From Syntrophaceae bacterium (GTDB lineage Bacteria; Desulfobacterota; Syntrophia; Syntrophales; Smithellaceae): a stretch of DNA of 64,000 nt. Position numbers and translations under genes: made by a program. The DNA lies in assembly GCA_009773315.1 (NCBI GenBank), contig WRPE01000010.1:1-64000 (forward strand). Reading direction: 5' to 3'. The notes under the pieces were generated by a model. It searched no databases. It saw only the letters and a list, made by a program, of their open reading frames with translations, and had not been told where the DNA came from. This document shows positions 26,244-34,452 of the stretch, in pieces (within the stretch, counting starts at the first letter, position 1; each line of letters opens with the position of its first letter).

Positions 26244-28172
26244 TTAAATATCTTTGTTTGTTTCTTCCTCTTCTGTGTCTGACAGTTTAAGTACGCCGCA
26301 TTGACGAAGAACATCAGCGTCAATGACCTTCAGGACATGCTTTTTGATATTATTGATTGAAGCCTTGATCCCTGTTTTTCCGTCATTCTTGGTCTGAATG
26401 ATTTTCCTGTTCTTCAGCATTGACCAAAAGGTGTCTTTTGAAAAAGGGAAATGAATGTCTGAATCACGACAATATTTTCTTACGGCCCTGTCAATCACTT
26501 CAGGCATTAAAAGCATATATGCGTTTTCGGGATTATCATTGTTATACCAGCCGATAAGTTCACCCGTGCCAATCGTTGAAAGTTCTCTGTGTGGGTGCCG
26601 ATCTAAACGGGCCTGACCTAATGTAATGAGTGTCGATAGAATATTAAAGAACAAAGCCACCGGATCATCGGCGCTGATTCGTTGTTGCTGCCTTGCTGCA
26701 AGCTTTCGGAATATTTCCCAACCTTCGGAAACGAGCGCCGCGCCGGCGTCATTTGACAGCACGCCTTTTTCATTAAAAAAAGATGTTGCCGTTTCCAGGG
26801 CGAAACCCATGAATGCCGCTTGCTCTGGTAATTTCTTATGAAATCCTTCAGTGGCCGCGCGTTCACGGAGTTCACGGAAACGCGCCGGAAAGGTTTCTCT
26901 GATTTCTGCCATGTTGTCACGTATCCAGGCAATATAAGAAGACATGGCGTAAGGTAAGGAAGCAGCGTCTTTCTGGATTGCTGTCAACTTGTTCCGATCA
27001 ATCGCGCCTTCGGTCACTTCGATAATACAGACGCGGGCCAGTGTGCTTTCAAGTGTTGGCTGTTCTTCAGCGGTCATGACCATCATGCCGCGCGGCTCAT
27101 ACCGCCCTTTTTCTGTTAAATCGCTATTTAACCGGCCCCGTGCCGTGCGGTTTGAATAGGCTCGGATCATCGCTTGTGCTATAGCTTCTTTGCTTTCGCT
27201 AGCCTTCCGGTTTGAACTGGGGTGATAGTCGTCCAAAACCTGAAGACTGTCCTTTAGTTTGAAGCCCCTAACCTCCAACATTCCTTTTGTATCCTCAAAA
27301 TTAGATAATCCATCAACCCCGGTGAAATTACCATAATGGGCAATGGCCAGAATCGCTATCGTTGTTTTGAATGTGCCGGATTGCCCGAATATGTATTGAC
27401 TGAAGTTAGGCATTGGATTTAAAATCGTAGTGAGCGGCGCAAGAAATACCATGCACCAAAGGGGCATTGTCACGGCTCGGTTTCCGATGTCTAAAAAACT
27501 TAAAGATGTCTGAAGTCCTTTTTTTTCGTTGTCCCGAAAAAGATTCGCGCTTTCTGTTTGAGTAAGGGGGAAAGGGGGGAGAGTATAGCGCTCAAGCTCT
27601 TTTGTTAATCTGACCGATACGTTTTCGGCGCAACCGATAGCGCCGCCTGCGTGAAGGTAACACCATTGACCATTGATTAAACGCCAGCCTAAATGACCAT
27701 AATGTGTTGAAACCGGCGCGTCCGGTGAAGCCTTTTGTACAGCATGGCGTATGAAGTCACGAATAGTTTGACCTGGCTCAAGGCAACAACGTGAACCCCA
27801 CTTTGAAACCCACGTTAAGCCCTGAAATTTATCCGCCGGTATTTCGATTTTTTGCAGGGGAATTTTGTCGAAAAGTTTTCCTTCAATCGTGAAAAGGTGC
27901 TGGCTGTCCTGGCCGTCATCAATGATGTTTTCTTCAGTGATTCGGGCGCTGAAATTGCACAAGGGTACGGTAACTTCACCGCCTTCTTTTGTGTATTTCG
28001 TCCGGCAAAGATAGCCGCCTTTAATGAAATAGGGTGATTTATCTTTGCCGTCATCCTGTTTGTTCTTTTCCTGCCCGGAGTATTCCTGCTTTTCCTTATC
28101 GGCGCGGGCTTTGACTTGGGCTTTGATATCATCGGGTTTAGAGAGTTTGTCTTTGTGTTTTTCGGTTTTCAT
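26244..28172 (-). CDS. DUF927-family replication ATPase/helicase
   Basis: A 642-residue protein. The N-terminal 45 residues are lysine/glutamate-rich and disordered. The DUF927 core (about 100-450) has GLTWVSKWGSRCCLEPGQTI, HYGHLGWR, Walker A FGQSGTFKTT (262-271) and Walker B SLQVLDDYH (309-317). DUF927 proteins are typical of P4-like and PICI-like elements, where they occupy the place of the replicative helicase. It sits upstream of the iteron-like region. The C-terminal 150 residues contain IGWYNNDNPENAYMLLMPEV and a possible winged helix. No strong ribosome site precedes the ATG. Confidence 0.8.
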   Translation of the reverse strand: MKTEKHKDKLSKPDDIKAQVKARADKEKQEYSGQEKNKQDDGKDKSPYFIKGGYLCRTKYTKEGGEVTVPLCNFSARITEENIIDDGQDSQHLFTIEGKLFDKIPLQKIEIPADKFQGLTWVSKWGSRCCLEPGQTIRDFIRHAVQKASPDAPVSTHYGHLGWRLINGQWCYLHAGGAIGCAENVSVRLTKELERYTLPPFPLTQTESANLFRDNEKKGLQTSLSFLDIGNRAVTMPLWCMVFLAPLTTILNPMPNFSQYIFGQSGTFKTTIAILAIAHYGNFTGVDGLSNFEDTKGMLEVRGFKLKDSLQVLDDYHPSSNRKASESKEAIAQAMIRAYSNRTARGRLNSDLTEKGRYEPRGMMVMTAEEQPTLESTLARVCIIEVTEGAIDRNKLTAIQKDAASLPYAMSSYIAWIRDNMAEIRETFPARFRELRERAATEGFHKKLPEQAAFMGFALETATSFFNEKGVLSNDAGAALVSEGWEIFRKLAARQQQRISADDPVALFFNILSTLITLGQARLDRHPHRELSTIGTGELIGWYNNDNPENAYMLLMPEVIDRAVRKYCRDSDIHFPFSKDTFWSMLKNRKIIQTKNDGKTGIKASINNIKKHVLKVIDADVLRQCGVLKLSDTEEEETNKDI

Positions 28173-28392
28173 TTTCAGCAGTTCCGAGCGCGACGAATAA
28201 TTTGCAAAATTAAAATTCAGATAAAAAATGTAATGGTCTATTTAATGTCAAGGTCATCGCCCGTTCCAAAAATCTTTTCATCTATATTTCAATAAAGGCT
28301 CGCGCCGGTGCGGGCGTGCTGGCCGGCGCAAGCCAAGCCGTCAGGGAAGAAAGTGAGACCTGACGGGTGATCGCGGATCAACGCTTCGTGGA
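28173..28392. other. Non-coding spacer in the element
   Basis: A GC-rich patch with imperfect dyads (CGCGCCGGTGCGGGCGTGCT region and GTCAGG..CCTGAC, 28338-28363) follows the 203-residue gene. It could form a terminator or a structured leader of the DUF927 gene. Confidence 0.35.
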
Positions 28393-29004
28393 CTAAACCA
28401 GGCCGCGAAGAACAAAAGGTATGGAAAGATCGATCGGTGCATTTTTAAAACTAAAACAGATAGGATCACGTGATAAAGCCGCAGTGCGATAGTAGATTCC
28501 GATCCCCTCAAGCATCGCGTCATTGAACTGTGTTTCAAAATCTTTAACCAGCATTTTGACCTGATCAAAAAGCGCGTCAATTTCTTGCTGCCGCTTCGAA
28601 TGGTGTGAAATAACGATTGCACCAATAATTCCGCTGAGAAAGGCACCTTTTTTGCGCATCTCTTCTTTCGCCTTTGGCAAGAAGTGATTTTCAATACTTT
28701 TTATAATTTCTTCGTTCTCAAGGATTTCTTCTTGAATTTTACGGTGTGCTTTGATCCTTTCAGCAACTCCCTCCACACACATGACCTCTTGTGCAGGAAG
28801 TTCCAAGCTCTCCCGTAATAGGTGGTTTTTATTTGTATAGTCACGAATTTTCTTTTGAAAATCCGCATCATTATAAAGTGATGCTATATATTCCTGAATT
28901 GCTGATGCATGCTCTTCCTTGAGTTGTTTCACAAGCGCATCCTTGATTGAATTTGTACCAATTTCCTCTTGTGCCGTTTTACTTTCTTCGTTTTTGTCTT
29001 TCAT
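28393..29004 (-). CDS. Hypothetical helical protein of the element
   Basis: A 203-residue protein, not recognised. The sequence is largely charged helix (IKDALVKQLKEEHASAIQEY, then IQEEILENEEIIKSIENHFL) with a hydrophobic GAFLSGIIGAIVIS segment near 122-135 that might insert in a membrane. AAGGAG with 7-nt spacing selects the ATG at 29004 rather than the one at 29010. It lies between alpA and the DUF927 gene. Confidence 0.6.
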   Translation of the reverse strand: MKDKNEESKTAQEEIGTNSIKDALVKQLKEEHASAIQEYIASLYNDADFQKKIRDYTNKNHLLRESLELPAQEVMCVEGVAERIKAHRKIQEEILENEEIIKSIENHFLPKAKEEMRKKGAFLSGIIGAIVISHHSKRQQEIDALFDQVKMLVKDFETQFNDAMLEGIGIYYRTAALSRDPICFSFKNAPIDLSIPFVLRGLV

Positions 29005-29022
29005 GATCATTCTCCTTTTCTT

Positions 29023-29217
29023 TTATTTTTTTTTACCTTTACTAAGGTCATCCGCTAATTTCAATATATCCGACCGTTTCCAGGCCGTCGTTCGTGGTCC
29101 TAGTTTTACCGATGCCGGGTATTCTAATTTTTTCACGCCCGCCCACCACTTACTTTTAGAGACGGGGATAATTTCCAAAACCTGCGGCAACCTCAAAAAC
29201 CCTATTTGATTATCCAT
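29023..29217 (-). CDS. alpA: AlpA-family excisionase/transcriptional regulator
   Basis: A 64-residue protein of the AlpA/MerR-like winged-helix class: GFLRLPQVLEIIPVSKSKWW, then GVKKLEYPASVKLGPRTTAW and KRSDI. AlpA proteins activate integrase or island genes in P4-like elements and often serve as excisionases. GGAGG lies just upstream of the ATG. Two hairpins occupy the 109-bp gap before it. Confidence 0.88.
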   Translation of the reverse strand: MDNQIGFLRLPQVLEIIPVSKSKWWAGVKKLEYPASVKLGPRTTAWKRSDILKLADDLSKGKKK

Positions 29218-29249
29218 AGAACCTCCGAAAACATTAATTACACACTAAA

Positions 29250-29335
29250 GAGCCGTAATCTCCATCACTGGATGATTACGGCTCAAGCTAGACCAATATA
29301 GACATTACGTAAACCCGAGTAAGTACTTACTCGGG
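29250..29335. promoter_or_regulatory. Two inverted repeats upstream of alpA
   Basis: GAGCCGTAATC (29250-29260) pairs with GATTACGGCTC (29274-29284). A second, gap-free 22-bp palindrome (29314-29335, half CCCGAGTAAGT) spans the stop codon of the 355-residue gene and has T-runs on its plus-strand side. They may be a terminator plus an operator controlling alpA. Confidence 0.5.
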
Positions 29336-30394
29336 AATTTTTATTTTCTTTGCTTCCGTGAGATTTGCCAGGAATTGTTTTTCTGTATTAGTTTTCGTGG
29401 TGTTATGTTTTTTTGTTGATAAGGTGCGCTGAATAAACTTTTCTAAATCTAGATCATAATAGACTTTGTAATTCTTGCCTTCATAGCTGATATCCATTGC
29501 TTTATCTTCGCCAGTGTGATTTTTTTCAAAATACTTGACTATCTTCCTGCCGCCGGTGCTTTTTATTTGCTTTATCGCTTTTGCCTGCGCCACACGGAAT
29601 CCAGCTGTCTTTTCATGTTTACCTCCTGAACTTTTTTCTTGCTTCGATTTCGCTACCTCGTTGGTTAGCTGATCTTTCTCCTCAGCCCATTCAAAATATT
29701 CCGATGCTTTTAAAAGATTTTCGGCTTTATCAATAAAAGGCGATAAACCATTTATGTCCTCTTGTGTCCACTTATTATGAAAAATCAAAGATGTGAGAAC
29801 AAGCCAAGCTTCTAAAATTGCATAGAGCGCGAACAAGTGATGGCGTTTGAGTTCAAAAGGATATGAGGTAATTTCCTCTGCATAGATTAATAAAGATTCC
29901 AAGCCCCCTGGCGCCTTAAGAACATCGACATTTTCAAGTAAATTACTGGCTAATGTATTATAAGGGGTGTTTCGAATTGGCCCGTGCTTAAGATCATGTA
30001 TGCTTGATCTGAAAAGATTATAGTATGTATCAGCAATATGATGATTTGCTGTTTTTAATGCCAGATAATCAAGATTCTGAAATAATATTCTTACCGCCTT
30101 ACATGCCTCGCCATAATCGTGATAAATAAATAATAGTTCTTTTACATCAGGCAAACGGGCATACTGAACCTGGTAATTATCAAACGCACCAAGACGCCAA
30201 CGTGCGGCAAGTATAATATTTATGCAGTTGCGCGCTGTTGATTCGGCCAGATCGTTATTATTAAGATGCGTTTCTTCGATTTCCGGCAAATCCCCAAATA
30301 GTGGACACCAATCAAGCGGATGCTCGTAAACTTTATCATAATCAGTTTTTTCGTGACGGAGTTTTAACCTTGCGGGTATTTTGCTTTTATCCAT
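29327..30394 (-). CDS. Hypothetical protein of the element
   Basis: A 355-residue AT-rich gene, not recognised. The ATG at 30394 has AGAGGA 7 nt upstream; a longer frame from 30436 lacks one. Predicted mostly helical: NCINIILAARWRLGAFDNYQ, a HHLFALYAILEAWLVLTSLI hydrophobic helix (about 200-220), then a charged linker with KSKQEKSSGGKHEK and a basic C-terminus rich in lysine. Position between RadC and AlpA suggests an accessory (cargo) gene. Confidence 0.6.
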   Translation of the reverse strand: MDKSKIPARLKLRHEKTDYDKVYEHPLDWCPLFGDLPEIEETHLNNNDLAESTARNCINIILAARWRLGAFDNYQVQYARLPDVKELLFIYHDYGEACKAVRILFQNLDYLALKTANHHIADTYYNLFRSSIHDLKHGPIRNTPYNTLASNLLENVDVLKAPGGLESLLIYAEEITSYPFELKRHHLFALYAILEAWLVLTSLIFHNKWTQEDINGLSPFIDKAENLLKASEYFEWAEEKDQLTNEVAKSKQEKSSGGKHEKTAGFRVAQAKAIKQIKSTGGRKIVKYFEKNHTGEDKAMDISYEGKNYKVYYDLDLEKFIQRTLSTKKHNTTKTNTEKQFLANLTEAKKIKIPE

Positions 30395-30513
30395 TTGCCT
30401 ATCCTCTCGCGGCGTCCCTTGATTAAACCGGGGCAACGGGAAGGGATTCTCCCGCTTTCGGCTGGCCGGCCTAGCCCCGTATCTTCAATTACTCAACCTA
30501 TGATAAGCTGAAA

Positions 30514-31230
30514 TCATATCAGTTCATCATCTTCAAGTGATTTATACCGGTCGCCAGCAATCAATATATGATCGTGTACTTTGACGCCCATTAGTGAGGC
30601 CGCAAACTTAACTTCACTGGTGAATCGCTTGTCTTCTGGTGAAAATACTAACTGACCGCTTGGGTGATTGTGTGTTAGGATAATAGCCGTTGAGGCTGAC
30701 AAAATACTATCTTTTATTATTTCTCTTATGTAGCAATTTACTTTATTGATTGTTCCTGGAAAGACTTGCAGACAATTTAAAATATTTGCGTTATTTAGGT
30801 GTAAGATTATTAATTGTTCCACATCCCTGTCATGGAGAGTTCGGGCGAAGGCAAACACTGTACCAGGGGAATCAAATTTTTCTCGCCTATACGGGAAAGT
30901 TGGCTCTTCGACAAGACGAACATCTAAGCGAACCGCACTTTTAACGTCTGGAGTATCGATAGGCGTTTTAAATATTTTCCGTTTTGCTTTATACGTGACA
31001 GGCTTTCGACTGTTTAGGCTTCTGTTTTGTGGTTGCGCGATCATAGGTGTTCCCACGTCTGAATATTTATCATCCAGCGGAAATAATATTTTCTCAATGC
31101 TGTCAAGATTATTTGACACATTTCTGTTATTTAACAGAAGCTTATTGTGTTTTTCTTTCATCTCATCCAGCTCGGCCAACATTCCATCTAATTTCATTAT
31201 GATTGATTGCCGCTCGATTTCCGTTATCAT
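30514..31230 (-). CDS. RadC-like JAB-domain protein with N-terminal coiled coil
   Basis: A 238-residue protein. Residues 1-50 form a probable coiled coil (LDGMLAELDEMKEKHNKLLL). The C-terminal 125 residues are a RadC/JAB domain with the metal-site motif THNHPSG (His187, His189) and SPEDKRFT (Asp200). RadC-like proteins recur beside integrases on genomic islands; their activity is unclear. It lacks the helix-hairpin-helix region of chromosomal RadC. The gene is 22 bp downstream of the integrase. Confidence 0.85.
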   Translation of the reverse strand: MITEIERQSIIMKLDGMLAELDEMKEKHNKLLLNNRNVSNNLDSIEKILFPLDDKYSDVGTPMIAQPQNRSLNSRKPVTYKAKRKIFKTPIDTPDVKSAVRLDVRLVEEPTFPYRREKFDSPGTVFAFARTLHDRDVEQLIILHLNNANILNCLQVFPGTINKVNCYIREIIKDSILSASTAIILTHNHPSGQLVFSPEDKRFTSEVKFAASLMGVKVHDHILIAGDRYKSLEDDELI

Positions 31231-31252
31231 TTTACTTTGCCCCCCTTATTTT

Positions 31253-32482
31253 TCAGCCATTTATCTTTTTGAACGGTATCACTTTTGCCCCGGCCTTCAA
31301 TCCCGCCAGATAGTCCGCCCATGTTTGCATCATGCGCCGCCGTTCGTTTAGGTGCTGTGTCCGATTGTAAGCGCGTCCCAGTGGATCTCTGACAGCATGG
31401 GCAAGCTGATGTTCAATAAGATCGGGCCGGACTTGCAGCACTTCGTCAAGTATTGTTCGCGCCATTGCCCGGAAACCATGCCCGGACATTTCAGTTTTTT
31501 CAAAACCCATGTTCCGCAATGCCGCTAGAATTGCATTGTCGCTCATTGGACGTGCGGAAGTTCGCCCAGGGAATACATACCGGCCTTTACCTGTTAGTTT
31601 TTTAAGTTCCGTTAATATTTCGATTGCCTGTTTTGATAGTGGTACAAGGTGCGGTACTTTCATTTTCATTTTTTCAGCCGGAATATTCCATTCAGCTTTT
31701 TCAAAATCTATTTCTGACCATTCAGCGTGTCGGAGTTCGCCCGGACGAACGAAGGTGAGGGGGGCAAACTTCAAAGCGGATTGAACAACAAAGCTGCCCC
31801 GATAGCTGTCTATCGCTCTGAGTAGTTCACCGGCTTTAACCGGATCGGTAATAGCAGCCCTGTTAATGGTTTTCACCGGCGTCAATGCCCCGCGTAAATC
31901 GGCTGAAGGATCACGGTCAGCACGTCCTGATGCAACTGCATAGCGGAATATTTGACCGCTTATGCCTCTAATAATATGCGCCGTGTGCATTATCCCTCTT
32001 GATTCTAATCGGCGTAATACGCCCAGCAGTTCAGGAGCTTTGATCTCCGCGATTGGCCTTTTTCCAAGATGAGGGAACACGTCACGTTCTAATCTGCTTA
32101 AGACTCTTTCGTAATGGCTTTTTTTCCAGGTGGTCATAAATTTATTATGCCATTCTCTGGCTATTACCTCGAAGGTTTCAGTTTCTTGAATATTGGCTTG
32201 CTTCTGAGCCTTTCGCACCGCGCCGGGGTCAATACCATTGGCAAGTAACTTCCGGGCATCCTCGCGCCGTTTTCGAGCGTCCAGAAGACTTATTTCCGGG
32301 TATGACCCCAAAGCAAGTTTCTTTTCCTGTTTGTCGAAGCGGTATTTAAAACGCCATAGCTTTCCGCCGGTAGATGTAACCAGAAGATATAAGCCCCCAC
32401 CATCAAATAATGAAACTGGTTTGCCTTGTGGTTTGGCTTTTAGAACTTTTATGTCTGTCAGTGGAATGATTCGTTTCGGCAT
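31253..32482 (-). CDS. int: P4-type tyrosine recombinase (integrase)
   Basis: A 409-residue site-specific recombinase. An N-terminal DUF4102 arm-binding domain (LYLLVTSTGGKLWRFKYRFD, LGSYPEISL) is followed by a SAM-like core-binding domain (105-195). The catalytic domain has Arg246 (FVRPGELRHAEW), the HGFR box (His335, Arg338), His362 and nucleophile Tyr372 (RAYNR). Such enzymes insert islands at tRNA 3' ends. The start has GGGAGG 7 nt upstream. Three GGGTACC sites lie just before it. Confidence 0.96.
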   Translation of the reverse strand: MPKRIIPLTDIKVLKAKPQGKPVSLFDGGGLYLLVTSTGGKLWRFKYRFDKQEKKLALGSYPEISLLDARKRREDARKLLANGIDPGAVRKAQKQANIQETETFEVIAREWHNKFMTTWKKSHYERVLSRLERDVFPHLGKRPIAEIKAPELLGVLRRLESRGIMHTAHIIRGISGQIFRYAVASGRADRDPSADLRGALTPVKTINRAAITDPVKAGELLRAIDSYRGSFVVQSALKFAPLTFVRPGELRHAEWSEIDFEKAEWNIPAEKMKMKVPHLVPLSKQAIEILTELKKLTGKGRYVFPGRTSARPMSDNAILAALRNMGFEKTEMSGHGFRAMARTILDEVLQVRPDLIEHQLAHAVRDPLGRAYNRTQHLNERRRMMQTWADYLAGLKAGAKVIPFKKING

Positions 32483-32502
32483 TGTGAGGCCTCCCTTATT
32501 TT

Positions 32503-32550
32503 GGGTACCCGCGAAACTCTATGGGTACCTTTGTTGTAAAATTGGGTACC
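32503..32550. promoter_or_regulatory. Three phased GGGTACC sites upstream of int
   Basis: GGGTACC occurs at 32503-32509, 32523-32529 and 32544-32550, spaced 20 and 21 bp, i.e. about two helical turns, between the int start and the right repeat. This phasing fits cooperative binding by integrase arms or the AlpA regulator. Confidence 0.55.
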
Positions 32551-32560
32551 TAAAACAACT

Positions 32561-32689
32561 GGATTCTGATAAATCTTATAGCACGTCTTTGGACGAATAA
32601 CAAGAAAAAACCCGCTGTATATGCGGGTTTCGTGGACTTCTTTGGATGTTGTCGGATTATGACTTGGTGGGCGATGAGAGACTCGAACT
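32561..32689. repeat. Right attachment-site direct repeat (tRNA-proximal)
   Basis: The counterpart of 22721-22845, overlapping the 3' 25 bases of the tRNA-Arg gene (32665-32689) and its downstream terminator. Left and right copies are offset by exactly 9,840 bp at their starts. Confidence 0.85.
32605..32630 (-). terminator. Terminator of tRNA-Arg
   Basis: On the minus strand AACCCGC/GCGGGTT with a 7-nt loop is followed by a T-run. An identical copy occurs in the left repeat at 22765-22790. Confidence 0.75.
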
Positions 32690-32741
32690 CTCGGCCTATG
32701 GCTTCGGAGGCCAGCGCTCTATCCATCTGAGCTAATCGCCC
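32665..32741 (-). tRNA. tRNA-Arg (anticodon CCG)
   Basis: A 77-nt cloverleaf including encoded CCA. Acceptor GGGCGAT pairs with ATCGCCC, D stem GCTC/GAGC, T arm GAGAG-TTCGAGT-CTCTC. The anticodon loop CTCCGAA (anticodon at 32705-32707) reads CGG codons. The outermost anticodon-stem pair (27-43) is a C-T mismatch; the other four pairs hold. It is the integration site of the adjacent element. Confidence 0.93.
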
Positions 32742-32818
32742 ACGCCCGGTGCTTCTACTATATCCCGTCATAATCTTCAATGAATAAAATTATTACGGTG
32801 TGAATTATAAACGCCCTG

Positions 32819-34372
32819 TTAATTTTCAGGCGAGTGACCGCCTTGTTTTTTTGAGGTATGATCTTTACCCAGATAGAAATTGATCCAGGATGACGTTTGA
32901 TAAAGATCCCAGTTGCAGGGTGGAACAATGTCTTTGGACAGGCGCACTTCCTCTGCGTATTTTTTCAATCGGGCATAGGCCCGGACATAAATGCATTGTC
33001 TCTTTCCGGGATGAACCTCGCACCACCCCTGGAAGCTCCCGCCGCAAGCGCCGTTGCGCTGGGTTTTCGGGCATTGCGACATCGGGCAGATGTAGGCGAC
33101 ATCGATGAGGGCGCAGTCTCCGCAGTCCTTACAGTCAAAGAGTACGACTTTGGTTAAGTGTTCCAGTTTGTGAAAGAAGGCCTCCATTTTTGATCCCGCC
33201 ACTTTGACGATCAGTCCTTTCATGACACCGTATAGATTTTTCCCCGGCTCATACAGAAGCTGATGAGAGAGCCGCGAAAATCGATAGGAACATTCGACTT
33301 TAGCATCAAGTGGCCGGGATTGTCGGTCTGTTAGCGTCTCACGGTTGAGGTTTGTAGCCGGATCGTGCTCAAAGTAATAATAGCCGCCGGGAACAGGGTA
33401 GTCGAAGTAACGGATCAAATCGGTCCACTGGGAGGTAAGTTCCTCACCCTGACGGATAATCTCTTCCACCTGTTCATATTTGATATTGTGCCCGCCGATA
33501 TGAACCCCGCTGAACCCCATCCCTTTCATGACCGCATACATCCGGGCGGCGCGCAAGGTTCTGGCTCGCTCCCCCTTGTCCGGATCATTTCGCTCCCGGT
33601 CAATATCCGCAAGGAGTTTATCCGTGACAACGGACCCCGGCAGGTCGTTACGGTTCATCATTTTGGCCGCGCCGAAAGGCAGGATATAAATATTGCCTAC
33701 CAGGGGAATGTTAAAATTGTTTTGTTTCATGAAGAGAAGCACTTCGTGAAATTTTCGGGCATCGTAACCCAGCTGTGTGACAATGAATTGCGCGCCGGCC
33801 TCGATCTTTTTTTTCAGTTTGTAATACTGGACCATCTGTTCCGCTTCAGTCGCCTTGAAGGGAGAAACGACAGCTCCCGGGAAAAAGTCGCTGGGTTGGT
33901 GTTGCACGTTGCCTTTGATTCCCGGATATGTAAGGCCCCGGTTCATGTCCGCAATCATTTGCAGGGTATGGATCGGATCCAGGTCAAAAACCGGCGCAGG
34001 CCTTCCCCGAAAACCGGATACGGGGTAATCGCCGCTCATCACCAGAAGGTTTCTGAGCCCAGCCCGATCCAAGGCGTAGAGCTGGCTTTCGATAGCGTTG
34101 CGGTTCTTATCTTTGCAGGTCAGATGAACAAGGGGTTCGATGCCCAGCTTCATGATTTCACCGCCCATGGAATCAGCGGACATGGCCGGGGTTCCGCCCG
34201 GATTGTCCGTCAGGGTCAGGGCATGGATATTTCCCCCCGAAGCGGCCTGCCCGGCCAGAGCCATGGCCTTATCCTGGGTCGCTTCTTTCGCGCCCCTTCC
34301 CGGCACCAGTTCCCAGGTGACCGGGAATATATTGGGATTCAATAAAGCCTCTTTAAAACGATTTTCCTGCAT
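32819..34372 (-). CDS. metF: Methylenetetrahydrofolate reductase fused to MetV-like Fe-S domain
   Basis: A 517-residue protein. Residues 1-300 are a MetF-type TIM barrel that interconverts 5,10-methylene- and 5-methyl-tetrahydrofolate (WELVPGRG, TLTDNPGG, LLVMSGDYP, GAQFIVTQLGYDARKF). The C-terminal 190 residues are an MTHFR_C/MetV-type domain rich in cysteine (CKDCGDCALIDVAYICPMSQ, then CPKTQRNGACGG and GWCEVHPGKRQC), able to hold Fe-S clusters. In acetogens MetF and MetV are separate subunits that use ferredoxin-linked electrons; here they are fused. AGGAGG lies 8 nt before the ATG at 34372. A longer in-frame start at 34411 is less likely. Confidence 0.9.
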   Translation of the reverse strand: MQENRFKEALLNPNIFPVTWELVPGRGAKEATQDKAMALAGQAASGGNIHALTLTDNPGGTPAMSADSMGGEIMKLGIEPLVHLTCKDKNRNAIESQLYALDRAGLRNLLVMSGDYPVSGFRGRPAPVFDLDPIHTLQMIADMNRGLTYPGIKGNVQHQPSDFFPGAVVSPFKATEAEQMVQYYKLKKKIEAGAQFIVTQLGYDARKFHEVLLFMKQNNFNIPLVGNIYILPFGAAKMMNRNDLPGSVVTDKLLADIDRERNDPDKGERARTLRAARMYAVMKGMGFSGVHIGGHNIKYEQVEEIIRQGEELTSQWTDLIRYFDYPVPGGYYYFEHDPATNLNRETLTDRQSRPLDAKVECSYRFSRLSHQLLYEPGKNLYGVMKGLIVKVAGSKMEAFFHKLEHLTKVVLFDCKDCGDCALIDVAYICPMSQCPKTQRNGACGGSFQGWCEVHPGKRQCIYVRAYARLKKYAEEVRLSKDIVPPCNWDLYQTSSWINFYLGKDHTSKKQGGHSPEN

Positions 34373-34452
34373 AGATATGTCCTCCTGAGAGCCGTGCGCC
34401 AAAATTCGCATTTACGAAAGGCATTGTCAACCGTTTTTCCAAGGAGGTTAAT

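Larger units (their letters stand above)
22721..32689. mobile_element. Integrated satellite-like element at tRNA-Arg(CCG)
   Basis: The element is bounded by direct repeats 22721-22845 and 32561-32689 and inserted at the 3' end of tRNA-Arg. It carries, right to left, a P4-type integrase, RadC-like protein, unknown protein, AlpA regulator, unknown protein, DUF927 ATPase, repeat-rich putative origin, small protein, CHC2/TOPRIM primase and two winged-helix proteins, one Nu1/TerS-like. All are on the minus strand. There are no capsid, tail, portal, large terminase, relaxase or secretion genes. The content matches phage-inducible islands or another satellite class; a stripped prophage or mobilisable element are alternatives. 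Confidence 0.85.

Noticed and set aside
26090-26323. 77-codon minus-strand frame across the origin candidate
   Set aside because: Overlaps the DUF927 gene end and the repeat region; low-complexity hydrophobic translation.
33365-34345. 326-codon open frame on the plus strand
   Set aside because: Antisense of the MetF-MetV gene; no family features.
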